From contig JADCFA010000012.1 of the NCBI GenBank assembly GCA_020249775.1, positions 62,001 to 126,000 of the forward strand: DNA of 64,000 nucleotides. The letters run 5' to 3'. The first letter of the stretch is position 1; every line of letters starts with the position of its first letter. Under the pieces are notes generated by a model. It saw only the letters and a program-made list of their open reading frames with translations, was not told the origin of the DNA and searched no databases. Positions 30,120 to 39,394 of this stretch are shown here, piece after piece. The stretch is from Roseomonas sp. (GTDB lineage: Bacteria; Pseudomonadota; Alphaproteobacteria; Acetobacterales; Acetobacteraceae). Both the position numbers and the translations under genes were made by a program.

Positions 30120-30670
30120 TTGCCGCGCGCCCCATACCAGGAAGCCAGAATGCCAAAGGGGGCGAGGCCCAGCACCACCATGGGCAGCGGCACGCGAAAG
30201 AAGCCCGCCGCCGCCAGCGCACAAAGCCCAACCGCCAATAACCCCAAGCTTGGCTTCAGCTTCTGCGCCATCTTCACCGCAGTGCCGAGCACCATCCCCG
30301 CCGCTGCCGCCGCAACCCCGGCAAGCACGGCCTTCACCAGCGGCACCTCCCCATAGGAATCATAGAGCACCGCAAGCCCCATCAGGATGATCAGCGGCCC
30401 ACCAAACATGGCACAGGAAGCAAGCAGCGCCCCCACCGCGCCGTGAAAGCGATCCCCCACCATGATCGCGGCATTAAGCGCATTGGGCCCCGGCAGCACC
30501 TGCCCAAGGCCCAGCGTTTCGGCATATTCCTGTTCCGTCAGCCAGCGCTTTTCCTCAACCAGCACGCGCCGCGCCCAGGCATTGATGCCGCCAAAGCCGA
30601 TCAGCCCAATCTTGCCATAGGTCAGGAAAAGATCGGCGCGGCTCGGCGACGGGGCAGGGGAATCATCCAT
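30116..30670 (-). CDS. Chromate transporter family protein, short chain (first half)
   Basis: 184 residues from ATG 30670, or 191 from GTG 30691; neither has a clear ribosome site. CHR features: YGKIGLIGFGGINAWARRVL, EKRWLTEQEYAETLGLGQVLPGPNA, then a helix-rich C-terminus. With the following gene it forms a split ChrA, probably a heterodimer of opposite membrane topology. It heads a coupled three-gene string ending in the BciB-like protein. Confidence 0.88.
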   Translation of the reverse strand: MDDSPAPSPSRADLFLTYGKIGLIGFGGINAWARRVLVEEKRWLTEQEYAETLGLGQVLPGPNALNAAIMVGDRFHGAVGALLASCAMFGGPLIILMGLAVLYDSYGEVPLVKAVLAGVAAAAAGMVLGTAVKMAQKLKPSLGLLAVGLCALAAAGFFRVPLPMVVLGLAPFGILASWYGARGK

Positions 30671-30722
30671 AACCGCAGAGGAACCCGTCACGCGGTCCGG
30701 ATCAATCCCCTGCCGCCCTTTT

Positions 30723-32102
30723 TCAGCCCGGGTTCGCCGTTGGCGGCACGCCCGCTTCCGTCAAGGCGGCCTGTTGCCGTTCCGCGACTTTCGCCACATC
30801 AAAATCAGCGACCAATTCCTGAAAGATCTGATGCCAATTGAGCTTCGCATTCAGCCGCAGGAATACCGCACCGAGCCCAATCGCCGCGCGATCCATCAGC
30901 GGGAATTCGCGCGGGATGCGCACGCCCCCGGTGCGCTTCAGCCCGGCATGGACTTCTTCCGCAATGCGCCGGCCATATTGCGGGTCATCGCTTGCCTGAA
31001 TGGGCCGCACGCGGTCTTCCAAAAGTGGCTCATAGAGGAAGCGCGCCCAAAGGTTCAGCACCTCCATCGTCTCACGCTTCAAATCCTTGAAGCCCCAGAT
31101 GCGATAGGCTTCCGCTGCCTTATCAAAATCCCCATCGCGCACGGCTTCATAAAGCATGATCACGCCGCCCACGAAGCGCGGTTCAAAAATCCGCACCACG
31201 CCGAAATCAAGCAGATTGATGCCAAAGCCATCATTATCCGGCAGGTCAGAACGCAACTGGTAATTGCCAAGATGCGGGTCGCCATGGATCACGCCATAAC
31301 GATAAAAGGGCACATACCAGGCGCGGAACAGGGCGCGGGCATAGGCGGCGCGTTCTTCCTCGGGCGGGTCTTCGTCAATGCGTGCCTGAATGGCGCGGCC
31401 ATCCAGCCAGGACATGGTCAGCAGGCGCTTGGTGCAATAGGCTTCCACCGGCACGGGCACGCGCACGCCGGGCACATCACGAAGCATGATGCCATAAAGC
31501 CGCTGCTGCGATGCTTCGCGCAGGTAATCCAGTTCTTCGCGCAGGCGTTCGGAAAGCTCGACATAGGCTTCCTCATTTTCAAGCGCGCTATCCATGCGGC
31601 GATAAAGGCTCATGGCGATTTTGAGTTGCCTGAGATCAGCCTCAACCACGCTTGCCATATCCGGGTATTGCAGCTTGCAGGCCACACGCTGACCATCGGG
31701 CAGCACAGCGCGATGCACCTGGCCGAGGGACGCCGCAGCCGCAGCCTCACGCTCGAAGGATTTGAATTTGGCCTCCCAGGCTGGGCCCAATTCGCTCATC
31801 ATGCGCCGGCGCACAAAGGGCCAGCCCATGGGCGGCGCATTGGCCTGAAGGGTCGCCAATTCCTTGGCGATTTCCGGCGGCAGCGCATCCGGCACGGTAG
31901 AGAGGAATTGCGCGATCTTCATCATGGGCCCCTTGAGGGAACCCAGCACCGCCTTCAAATCCTCGGCGTGTTTTTCATCGGATTTCAGGCCGAATAGCTT
32001 ATGGCCCGCGACGCGCGCCGCCATGCCAGTCACGGCGCCGGACGTGCGCACCATGCGGCGCACCTCGCCAAATATCGAATGCGCTTCCCGATCTTCAGCC
32101 AT
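30723..32102 (-). CDS. ABC1/UbiB-family atypical kinase
   Basis: 459 residues. The ABC1 family KxGQ-type N-motif appears as LKGPMMKIAQFLS. ATP-site and catalytic elements follow: AAAASLGQVHRAVL (Ala-rich loop), VACKLQYPDM (Lys), GVIHGDPHLGNYQL (catalytic HGD) and LLDFGVVR (metal DFG). These proteins support ubiquinone biosynthesis or lipid distribution through ATPase activity. ATG 32102 gives an 8-nt overlap with the pepF stop; an earlier start at 32120/32123 is possible. It is not beside ubiE/ubiJ, so it may be a paralogue and not the housekeeping UbiB. Confidence 0.88.
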   Translation of the reverse strand: MAEDREAHSIFGEVRRMVRTSGAVTGMAARVAGHKLFGLKSDEKHAEDLKAVLGSLKGPMMKIAQFLSTVPDALPPEIAKELATLQANAPPMGWPFVRRRMMSELGPAWEAKFKSFEREAAAAASLGQVHRAVLPDGQRVACKLQYPDMASVVEADLRQLKIAMSLYRRMDSALENEEAYVELSERLREELDYLREASQQRLYGIMLRDVPGVRVPVPVEAYCTKRLLTMSWLDGRAIQARIDEDPPEEERAAYARALFRAWYVPFYRYGVIHGDPHLGNYQLRSDLPDNDGFGINLLDFGVVRIFEPRFVGGVIMLYEAVRDGDFDKAAEAYRIWGFKDLKRETMEVLNLWARFLYEPLLEDRVRPIQASDDPQYGRRIAEEVHAGLKRTGGVRIPREFPLMDRAAIGLGAVFLRLNAKLNWHQIFQELVADFDVAKVAERQQAALTEAGVPPTANPG

Positions 32103-33942
32103 CCGCGCGCTCAATCTCATCAATGAAACCTGAAATCACATCAAGCCCGCGCGTCCAGAAGGCCGGATCGGCGGCATTCAGCCCAAAGGGTGCGAGCAAT
32201 TCCTTATGCCGCAACGTGCCGCCGGCGCGGAGCATGTCGATATACTTCGCCTCAAAATCCGCAACACCACCATCGCGATAGACGCCGTAGAGCGCATTCA
32301 CCAGACAATCGCCAAAGGCATAGGCGTAGACATAAAAGGGCGTGTGGATGAAATGTGGGATATAGGACCAATAGACATGGTAGTCCGGCGAAAATTCAAA
32401 GGCCGGCCCCAGGCTTTCGGTCTGCACCTGCATCCAAAGCGCACCGATCTGTTCTGACGAGAGCTCGCCCTTGGCGCGCGCGTCATGCAGCAGGGTTTCA
32501 AACCGGTAGAAGGCGATCTGGCGCACCACCGTATTCAGCATATCCTCAACCTTGGCGGCGAGGAGGCCACGGCGCTTTCGTGGATCGGCTTCCGCGTCCA
32601 ACACCGCGCGGAAGGTCATCATCTCACCGAAAACCGAGGCAGTTTCAGCCAAGGTCAGCGGGGTTGAGGACATCAGATAACCCTGTTCGCCCGCCAGCAC
32701 CTGATGTACGCCATGGCCCAATTCATGCGCCAGCGTCATCACATCGCGCGCCTTGCCGTGATAATTCACCAGCAGATAGGGATGGGCCGAAGGGACGGTT
32801 GGATGCGCGAAGGCGCCCGATGCCTTGCCGGGGCGGAGTGCCGCATCAATCCAGGGCTTGTCGAAGAATTGCCGACCAATCTCGGCCAGGCGCGGGCTGA
32901 AGGCGCCATAGGCATCAAGCACCTGTGACACAGCCTTGGGCCAGGGGATCAGGCTGTCATCCTGATCAGGCAGTGGCGCATTGCGGTCCCAATGCTGCAA
33001 TTTCGGCAGGCCAAGCCACTTCGCCTTCATCGCGTAATAGCGATGCGACAGGCGCGGGAAGCGGGCGGTAACCGCGGAAACCAAAGCCTCCACCACCTCA
33101 TCTTCCACCATATTGGCGCGGTTGCGCGCGGAGCCAGGTCGCGGATAGCGCCGCCACTTGTCAATGATTTCCTTGTCTTTGGCGAGGGTATTCGTGATCA
33201 GCGTAAACAGCCGACCTTTTTCGGCGAAGGCCGCCGATACCCCCTTGGCGGCGGCTTCGCGCACCGCGCGATCCCCATCGGAAAGCCTGTTCAGCGCGTC
33301 AGAAACCGTCAGGCTTTCCGTGCCACTTGGCAGCGGGACGGAAACCTTCATGGTCGCGATGGTTTCGTCAAACAGCCGGTTCCAGGCGGCGCGGCCCGCC
33401 ACTTCCTTTTCATGCAGCAGCTTTTCCACCTCATCGGCAAGCTGATGCGGGCGGAATACGCGCAAATCACGCAGCCAGGGGCGGAAGCGGGCCAGCGCGG
33501 CGGACTCGGCGCATTTGCCATCCAGCACCGCATCTTCCAGCCGGTTCAATTCCAGCGTGAAGAAGATCAGATGGCTGCTGATCGTGGTCGCGCGTTCCTG
33601 CATGGTTTGGTAGAAACGCCCATTGGCCGGGTCTTCCGCATCGCCGCTGAAGACCAGCTGCGCATAGGACATGACGCGGCCGAGCACTTCCTCAATCGCT
33701 TCATATTCGGCAATTGCCGCCGCCAGGTCCTTGCCTGAAATGGCGGTGAGCTTGCCGGCGAGCCTGGCCGCGAAGGCGCGGGCATTGGCATCAGCGCGGT
33801 CAAGGTCGCGCGTAAGTGCCGGGTCATCCGGCGCCTTATAGAGATCAGACAGATCCCAAACGGGCAGGTTGGCGGCGGCGGCACCGCCATCAAGCGGGGC
33901 GCGGAGCGGGGCGGGAGAGATGATTCGGGTCACCCCCCTCAT
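32095..33942 (-). CDS. pepF: Oligoendopeptidase F (peptidase M3B)
   Basis: 615 residues, the usual size. An N-terminal helical domain opens with LPVWDLSDLYKAPDDP. The zinc site is TLAHELGHGVHQ with the third ligand in TLAETASVFGEM. The C-terminal helix includes SPDYHVYWSYIPHF, substrate-binding Tyr/His residues of the family. It cleaves short cytoplasmic peptides. ATG 33942 lacks an obvious ribosome site; the longer frame to 34038 overlaps the divergent acyl-CoA ligase and is rejected. Followed by the UbiB-like gene with an 8-nt overlap. Confidence 0.93.
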   Translation of the reverse strand: MRGVTRIISPAPLRAPLDGGAAAANLPVWDLSDLYKAPDDPALTRDLDRADANARAFAARLAGKLTAISGKDLAAAIAEYEAIEEVLGRVMSYAQLVFSGDAEDPANGRFYQTMQERATTISSHLIFFTLELNRLEDAVLDGKCAESAALARFRPWLRDLRVFRPHQLADEVEKLLHEKEVAGRAAWNRLFDETIATMKVSVPLPSGTESLTVSDALNRLSDGDRAVREAAAKGVSAAFAEKGRLFTLITNTLAKDKEIIDKWRRYPRPGSARNRANMVEDEVVEALVSAVTARFPRLSHRYYAMKAKWLGLPKLQHWDRNAPLPDQDDSLIPWPKAVSQVLDAYGAFSPRLAEIGRQFFDKPWIDAALRPGKASGAFAHPTVPSAHPYLLVNYHGKARDVMTLAHELGHGVHQVLAGEQGYLMSSTPLTLAETASVFGEMMTFRAVLDAEADPRKRRGLLAAKVEDMLNTVVRQIAFYRFETLLHDARAKGELSSEQIGALWMQVQTESLGPAFEFSPDYHVYWSYIPHFIHTPFYVYAYAFGDCLVNALYGVYRDGGVADFEAKYIDMLRAGGTLRHKELLAPFGLNAADPAFWTRGLDVISGFIDEIERADG

Positions 33943-34020
33943 ATAGACCGAAGCGGCGCATGGCCAAGCGGGACGCCGCGCCCTACATGAGGCGCCGAGG
34001 CGCAAAGGGGGGGGAGGCGA

Positions 34021-35745
34021 ATGCCCTATACGGAACAAGGATGGCCCAATCTGCCAGCCATGATGCTGGGACGGGCGCGGGAATGGCCGGCCAAGCCGCT
34101 ATTTCGCTTCTGGCGCGATGGTGCGTGGCAAAGCCTGACCTGGGCGGAATTCGCGGGCCAGGTGGCAGCTCTCGCGGGTTTTCTGCGCGCGCAGGGCATC
34201 GCGCCGGGGGATCGCGTGCTGCTGGTATCCGAAAACCGCCCTGAATTCCCCATTGCTGATACGGCGATCATGGCGATTGGCGCCATTACAGTGCCGACTT
34301 ATGTGACCAATCTGCCGAGCGATCACGCCCATATTCTGCGCGATTCCGGGGCGCGTTTTGCCATTGTCTCCACCGCCGCGCTTGCCGCCCGCGTGCTGGA
34401 AGGCGCTGCCTTGGCGCATGGCTTGGATGGCTTGCTTTGCTGCGAAACCCCGCCCGAGGCGCCGGGGCTTGCGCGCCATCGCTGGGCTGATGCGCTGGCC
34501 ACCCCCGCCGATGCCTTGGCGCTGGAGGCCGAGACGCATCAGATCGCCTCAGAAGCCTTGGCCTGCCTGATCTATACCTCCGGCACCGGCGGCGCGCCCA
34601 AGGGGGTGATGCTGCCGCATCGCGCCTTGCTCGCCAATCGCCATGGCGTGCTGCCGCTGGCGGAAAGGCTGGAATTGGATGGCAAGCCTTACCTGTCCTT
34701 CCTGCCGCTATCGCATAGCTATGAACATACGGTGGGCGGTTTCCTCTTGCCGTCTTACGGCATGGAAGTGGTCTATTCGCGCGGCGCGGATCGGCTGGTG
34801 CAGGAAATGGCGGAAATCCGCCCTGCCATCATGACAGCGGTGCCTCGGCTGTTCGAGGTGCTGCGTTCGCGCCTGCTGGCGGCGCTGGAAAAGGAAAAGC
34901 CCATCAAGCGCAAGCTGTTTGATCGCGCCTTGATGCGCGGGCAGCAGCGCATGGCCGGTGCCTCGCTTGGCGTGATCGGCGGCATTGAAGATGCCATCCT
35001 GGAAAAACTGGTGCGCGAAAAGGTGCGTGCACGTTTCGGCGGTGCGCTACGCGCCTTGGTTTCCGGCGGTGCGCGGCTTGATCCTGATCTCGCGGCGTTT
35101 TTCATCGCGCTTGGCCTGCCCGTGCTGCAAGGCTATGGCCAGACCGAAGCCGGCCCGGTGGTGAGCGTGAACCTGCCCTGGGCCAATCGGCATGACAGTG
35201 TCGGCATGCCGCTGGAAGGTGTTGCGGTGCGTATCGCCGCCGATTGTGAAATCCTGATCAAGGGCGATCTGGTGATGACCGGCTATTGGGGCAATGCGGA
35301 AGCGACCGCCGCCACCCTGAAGCCCGAAGGCGAAGACCCGCGCCCCTGGCTGCATACCGGCGATATCGGTGAAATGCGCGATAGGTTCCTTTACATCACC
35401 GACCGCAAGCGCGATTTCATCAAGCTGCTGGGCGGCGATATGATCAGCCCGGCCAAGATCGAAAGCCTTTTGATGGCGGAACCTGAAATTCAGCAGGCGC
35501 TGGTGGCGGGTGAGGGCAAGCCCGGCCTGGTCGCGCTGATTGTCCCGGCCGACGGCCAGGAAGCGGGAGTCGCGGCTGCCGTTGCGCGAGTGAATGCCAG
35601 GCTTGCCGTGATTGAACGCATGCGCCGCCATGCGGTGACAGCGCCGTTCACGATTGAAAACGGTTTGCTGACGCCGACCATGAAGCTGAAGCGCCGCACT
35701 GCCATTGAACAACGCGCGGCGGAGATTGAGAAGCTTTGGGAATAG
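34021..35745 (+). CDS. AMP-dependent acyl-CoA synthetase/ligase (long-chain type)
   Basis: 574 residues. The P-loop LIYTSGTGGAPKGVML differs from the usual TSGTTG by one Gly. Also visible: LSHSYEHTVGG, ALVSGGARLDP, GYGQTEAGPVVSVNLP (motif A5), LHTGDIGEM and ITDRKRDFIKLLGGDMISP (A8 region with hinge). It activates a fatty or aromatic acid to its CoA ester via acyl-AMP. Divergent from pepF across 78 bp; tail-to-tail with a family III CoA transferase gene with 6 bp between. Confidence 0.92.
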   Translation: MPYTEQGWPNLPAMMLGRAREWPAKPLFRFWRDGAWQSLTWAEFAGQVAALAGFLRAQGIAPGDRVLLVSENRPEFPIADTAIMAIGAITVPTYVTNLPSDHAHILRDSGARFAIVSTAALAARVLEGAALAHGLDGLLCCETPPEAPGLARHRWADALATPADALALEAETHQIASEALACLIYTSGTGGAPKGVMLPHRALLANRHGVLPLAERLELDGKPYLSFLPLSHSYEHTVGGFLLPSYGMEVVYSRGADRLVQEMAEIRPAIMTAVPRLFEVLRSRLLAALEKEKPIKRKLFDRALMRGQQRMAGASLGVIGGIEDAILEKLVREKVRARFGGALRALVSGGARLDPDLAAFFIALGLPVLQGYGQTEAGPVVSVNLPWANRHDSVGMPLEGVAVRIAADCEILIKGDLVMTGYWGNAEATAATLKPEGEDPRPWLHTGDIGEMRDRFLYITDRKRDFIKLLGGDMISPAKIESLLMAEPEIQQALVAGEGKPGLVALIVPADGQEAGVAAAVARVNARLAVIERMRRHAVTAPFTIENGLLTPTMKLKRRTAIEQRAAEIEKLWE

Positions 35746-35751
35746 CGCGCC

Positions 35752-36894
35752 TTATCGTGGCGCCCAGCGCAAACCGGCGCGGATATCATCACTATCCTCA
35801 CCCGCCGCCGGCACGCCGCGTGCCGGTTGCGGGCGCACGCCTTCAAAACTGATCGGCAGGCCAATGGCGCGCACCGGTAGCCCTGGTACGGGGGCGACAA
35901 TGCCAAGCGCTTCCACCTGCGCATCTGTCGCGATTTCGCGCATGGTATTGATCGGCCCGCAGGGAATGCCGGCGGCTTCCAATAGCGGCAGCCATTCTTC
36001 TGCCGGGCGCGCGCGAAAGGCCGGTTCCATCACCGCCATCAGCGCGGGTTTGTTCGCAACGCGTAGCCGATTGCTGGCAAAGCGCTCATCGCTACCCAGT
36101 TCAGGCAACCCCATGGCATCACATAATTTGCGAAACAGCCGATCATTCGCCGCCGCCACCATCACCGGCGCGGTGGCGGTTTCGAAGGATTGAAACACCA
36201 CCGTATTCGGATTGCCCGAAAGATTGCGCGGCGGTGGGCGGCCAGAGACAGTGAAGCCCGCGAAATGCGGCCCCATCCAGCCAAGCGCCGTTTCCAGCAG
36301 CGATGTATCAACCACGCCGCCCTTGCCCGTGCTGTGGCGCCGTTCAAGCGCGGCCAGAATGCCAATCACCCCCCACATGCCAGTGCCGAGATCGAGGATC
36401 TGCACGCCGCTTCGCGTGGGTGGCCCGCCTTCGGCACCATTCATCATCATCAGGCCGGAATAGCCTTGCAGGATCGGCTCATAGCCCGGGTGCAGCGCCT
36501 TCGGGCCCACTGCGCCAAAGGCGCCGAGTGACGCATAAATGAGGCGTGGAAAACGTGCGGTCAGCGCAGCGCCGCCCAGCCCCAAATCCTCCAGCGCGCC
36601 GGGGCGCATGTTTTGCACAACCACATCCGCCTCACCGACCAATTCCATCAGCAAAGCGCGATCGGCATCATTGCGAAGATCAAGGCTGAGCGATCTTTTG
36701 CCGCGATTGACCGCGATGAATGTGGTGGCCGTGCCTTCATGCATCGGTGGCCCCCAGCCGCGCGCATCATCACCGCCTTCGGGGCGTTCAAGCTTGATCA
36801 CCTCAGCCCCCAGCATGGCGAGGATCTGGCCCGCAAAAGGCCCCGCGAGATTCTGCGCGATTTCGACAACCCGGATACCGGCCAAAGGTGACAT
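35752..36894 (-). CDS. Family III CoA transferase (CaiB/BaiF) with Glu at the catalytic Asp position
   Basis: 380 residues. Starts with PLAGIRVVEIAQNLAGPFAGQ, then LGAEVIKLERPEGGDDAR, NRGKRSLSLDL and RLIYASLGAFG. The position of the nucleophilic Asp (usual GYDxxxQ) is GYEPILQGYSG, Glu139. The C-terminal subdomain includes NPNTVVFQSFETATAP and GIPCGPINTMREIATDAQV. The family transfers CoA between carboxylates. AAGGG before ATG 36894 supports the start; a much longer frame to 37722 is antisense to the next gene and rejected. Confidence 0.9.
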   Translation of the reverse strand: MSPLAGIRVVEIAQNLAGPFAGQILAMLGAEVIKLERPEGGDDARGWGPPMHEGTATTFIAVNRGKRSLSLDLRNDADRALLMELVGEADVVVQNMRPGALEDLGLGGAALTARFPRLIYASLGAFGAVGPKALHPGYEPILQGYSGLMMMNGAEGGPPTRSGVQILDLGTGMWGVIGILAALERRHSTGKGGVVDTSLLETALGWMGPHFAGFTVSGRPPPRNLSGNPNTVVFQSFETATAPVMVAAANDRLFRKLCDAMGLPELGSDERFASNRLRVANKPALMAVMEPAFRARPAEEWLPLLEAAGIPCGPINTMREIATDAQVEALGIVAPVPGLPVRAIGLPISFEGVRPQPARGVPAAGEDSDDIRAGLRWAPR

Positions 36895-36993
36895 GCGAAA
36901 ACCCTTTTTAAGCAGGCGAAGGCTAGGGCTTTGGCAGGTGCGCCGGCAAGTTTGGGGCTGGACCGCAGGGCGCCGCGGGTGAAAGCTGACGCC

Positions 36994-38391
36994 ATGAACC
37001 CGACCCTGCCCGATATCCTCGCTGCCCTTTGGCGTCAGGCCGCGCTTGAACCGGCGGCGCTGGCACAGATCAGCCTGACCGGCACGGAACCCATCCAGCC
37101 TTCCAGCTTTCGTGTTGATGCGGCGGCGCAGACAAGCATCGCGGCGACGGGTTTGGCGGCGGCGTTGATCCATCAGCGGCGCGGTGGCGCGGCGCAGCGC
37201 GTTGCGGTGGATATGCGCGATGCGGCGATTGAGTTTCGCTCCGAACATTGGCTCAGCATCGCGGGGCAGCCTGCCGGGGCGCGCTGGGATGCGATTGCGG
37301 GGCTTTATCAATGCAGTGATGGGCGCTGGGTGCGGCTGCACACCAACTTCCCGCATCATCGCGATGGCGTGCTGCGTTTGCTTGGGCGTATCGCGCATGA
37401 TCGCGCCGCGGTTGCCAAGGCGCTGGCGAATTGGAGCGCGGCGGAGTTCGAAGCTGCGGCAGCGGAAGCCGGCGTGGTGGTGACCATGACACGCAGCCTG
37501 CCCGAATGGGACGCCTCTCCCCAAGGCCAAGCGGCGGCCAGCCTGCCGCCTGTGCTGATCGAGAAAATCGGCGATGCGCCGCCCGTGCCGCTGCCGCCCG
37601 CCGCCGCGCGGCCACTTGCGGGGATGCGCGTGCTTGACCTGACGCGTGTCATCGCCGGGCCGGTGGCAGGCCGCACCCTCGCTGCCCATGGCGCCGATGT
37701 TTTGCACATCAGCGCCGCGCATTTGCCGAGCTTTGATGAATTGGTGATGGATACAGGACGCGGCAAAAGAACCGCGTCAATTGATTTGCGCGCGCCGGCT
37801 GATCAGGCGCGCCTGCGTGATCTGGCCGCCAGCGCCGATATCTTCCTGCAAGGCTATCGGCCGGGGGCCATTGCCGCGCATGGCTTCGCGCCGGAAGCCC
37901 TCGCAGCGCTTAATCCCGGCATCATCTGCGCCTCACTTTCCGCCTATGGCCATCTTGGCCCCTGGGCCGCGCGGCGCGGATTTGATTCGCTGGTGCAGAA
38001 TGCCAATGGCATGAATGACGCTGAAGCCGTTGCGGCCGGAGAAGCCAGGCCACGCCCCTTGCCTTGCCAGGCGCTTGATCACGCTTCGGGCTATCTGCTG
38101 GCCTTTGGTGCCATGGCCGCCTTGTTGCGGCGTGCGGAAGAAGGCGGGTCCTGGCTGGTGCGTGTGTCACTCGCCGGCACGGGGGAATGGATTAAGCGCC
38201 TGGGCCGACTGGATGCGGGCTTGTCCGCGCCGGGGCTCGCGCCCGCGGACATTGAGGCAGCCTTGGAAGAAAGCGACAGCGGCTTCGGCCCGATGCGCGC
38301 CACACGCCATGCCGCGCGGCTTTCCGCCATGCCGCCGCGCTGGGATTTGCCCGCCATGCCGCTTGGCAGCCATGCGCCCGAATGGCGCTAG
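36994..38391 (+). CDS. Family III CoA transferase with circularly permuted domain order
   Basis: 465 residues. The usual CaiB opening, PLAGMRVLDLTRVIAGPVAG, occurs at residue 207, not at the N-terminus. Residues 65-180 look like the family's C-terminal half: QRVAVDMRDAAIEF, GLYQCSDGRWVRLHTNF, and EWDASPQGQA. The catalytic Asp is probably D331 in RRGFDSLVQNANG. After that, ALDHASGYLLAFGAMAAL replaces the usual DxxTG region. So it appears to be C-half then N-half, joined by a Pro/Ala linker (195-206). Divergent from the other CoA transferase (99 bp). Its TAG stop lies inside the palindromic repeat. Confidence 0.85.
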   Translation: MNPTLPDILAALWRQAALEPAALAQISLTGTEPIQPSSFRVDAAAQTSIAATGLAAALIHQRRGGAAQRVAVDMRDAAIEFRSEHWLSIAGQPAGARWDAIAGLYQCSDGRWVRLHTNFPHHRDGVLRLLGRIAHDRAAVAKALANWSAAEFEAAAAEAGVVVTMTRSLPEWDASPQGQAAASLPPVLIEKIGDAPPVPLPPAAARPLAGMRVLDLTRVIAGPVAGRTLAAHGADVLHISAAHLPSFDELVMDTGRGKRTASIDLRAPADQARLRDLAASADIFLQGYRPGAIAAHGFAPEALAALNPGIICASLSAYGHLGPWAARRGFDSLVQNANGMNDAEAVAAGEARPRPLPCQALDHASGYLLAFGAMAALLRRAEEGGSWLVRVSLAGTGEWIKRLGRLDAGLSAPGLAPADIEAALEESDSGFGPMRATRHAARLSAMPPRWDLPAMPLGSHAPEWR

Positions 38392-38495
38392 AGCGTGTTG
38401 CGTTTACATGGGTTCACGCATCCCGCTCTACATCTTTGTTTTTTCGAGCATCTTCACACGTTCAGATGATTCCATCTGAACGTGATATGCTCTAG
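38389..38495. repeat. Composite palindromic repeat (two hairpins bounded by TAGAGC/GCTCTA)
   Basis: The unit begins TAGAGCG and closes a first dyad with CGCTCTA (38424-38430). A second dyad runs GAGCAT (38446-38451) to ATGCTC (38487-38492) and encloses a perfect 12-bp stem CACGTTCAGATG/CATCTGAACGTG with a 4-nt ATTC loop (38457-38484). The whole is bounded by TAGAGC and GCTCTA. AT-richer than its surroundings. It resembles REP- or RIME-like dispersed palindromes of alphaproteobacteria. The CoA transferase TAG stop is the first three bases. It may also act as a terminator between two convergent genes. No second copy was spotted in this window. Confidence 0.75.
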
Positions 38496-38498
38496 GCT

Positions 38499-39371
38499 TC
38501 ACTGCAAACAGCGCAGGAACAGCGTTGAAGCATGTGCAACCTCGCCCACCGCATCGGCGGCACGCGGCGCCTGATCAGTCGCCCCTTCGGTCACCGCGAC
38601 ATTCTGCTCCCGCAGAAACGCCAAGGCTTCCGTGTGCTTCACAGCAAAATTCACATTTTGCGGAATATCGCCCGTCTGCCGCGCCACCTGTCCGGCATTG
38701 AGTTTTGAAACCACAACGCCAATCACCTGCCCACGCATATCCAAAAGCGGTCCGCCGGAATTGCCGGGCTGCACCGGCGCGCTGATCTGAAGATGGCGCT
38801 GATTATCGGCAAGCCCGGCAAGGGCCGAGACCTCTCCGGTGGTCAGCGTGGGGCCAGATGAAAGCAGACCCGCCAAGGGAAAGCCGTAAGTCACCACGCC
38901 TTCGCCGCGGCGATAGGCGCCGGCGCCGCGGAAGGGCAGGATGGGGCCGGCTTCCGCTTCGGTGCTGAGCAAGGCCAGATCGCGTGTCGCGTCGCTGGCC
39001 ATGACGCGCGTTGGAATCTCCTGCCCATCCGGCAGGCGGGCTGCAACCTCGGCACAGCCATCAACTACGTGATGATTGGTCATGATCCGCCGCGCGGCGA
39101 CCACAAAACCCGTGCCGGAAGATACCGCGCGGCGGGCAGAGCGCTCACCGGGGGCGAGCGGCGGGGGCTTGTCACGCGGCAATTCAGCCTCGGCGGCTTG
39201 GCGGGGCAAAGGCGGGGGTTTTTCGCTGGGGAGCACGGCGCGCGGGCTTGGCGCCTGCGCTGCCGGTGGCACCGGCGGCGGCTTTTGCGCCACGGCCGCG
39301 GCGGCAAAACCAAACCCGATCAACCCGAACAGAAGGGCGCGTCGCATCATGAAAGCTTTGTGCCGCGCCAT
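38499..39371 (-). CDS. Trypsin-like serine protease (S1C-type), exported
   Basis: 290 residues. A signal peptide (RRALLFGLIGFGFAAAAVA, then Q) is followed by a Pro-rich linker of about 60 residues. The protease domain carries the full triad: IMTNHHVV (His), DATRDLALLS (Asp) and VQPGNSGGPLLD (Ser). No PDZ domain follows, unlike DegP/HtrA; a 40-residue tail ends the protein. Probably periplasmic. The start is uncertain between 39371 and 39350/39347. Convergent with the CoA transferase gene. Confidence 0.86.
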   Translation of the reverse strand: MARHKAFMMRRALLFGLIGFGFAAAAVAQKPPPVPPAAQAPSPRAVLPSEKPPPLPRQAAEAELPRDKPPPLAPGERSARRAVSSGTGFVVAARRIMTNHHVVDGCAEVAARLPDGQEIPTRVMASDATRDLALLSTEAEAGPILPFRGAGAYRRGEGVVTYGFPLAGLLSSGPTLTTGEVSALAGLADNQRHLQISAPVQPGNSGGPLLDMRGQVIGVVVSKLNAGQVARQTGDIPQNVNFAVKHTEALAFLREQNVAVTEGATDQAPRAADAVGEVAHASTLFLRCLQ

Positions 39372-39394
39372 GGCCCCGCCGGTCAATCTTCCCG

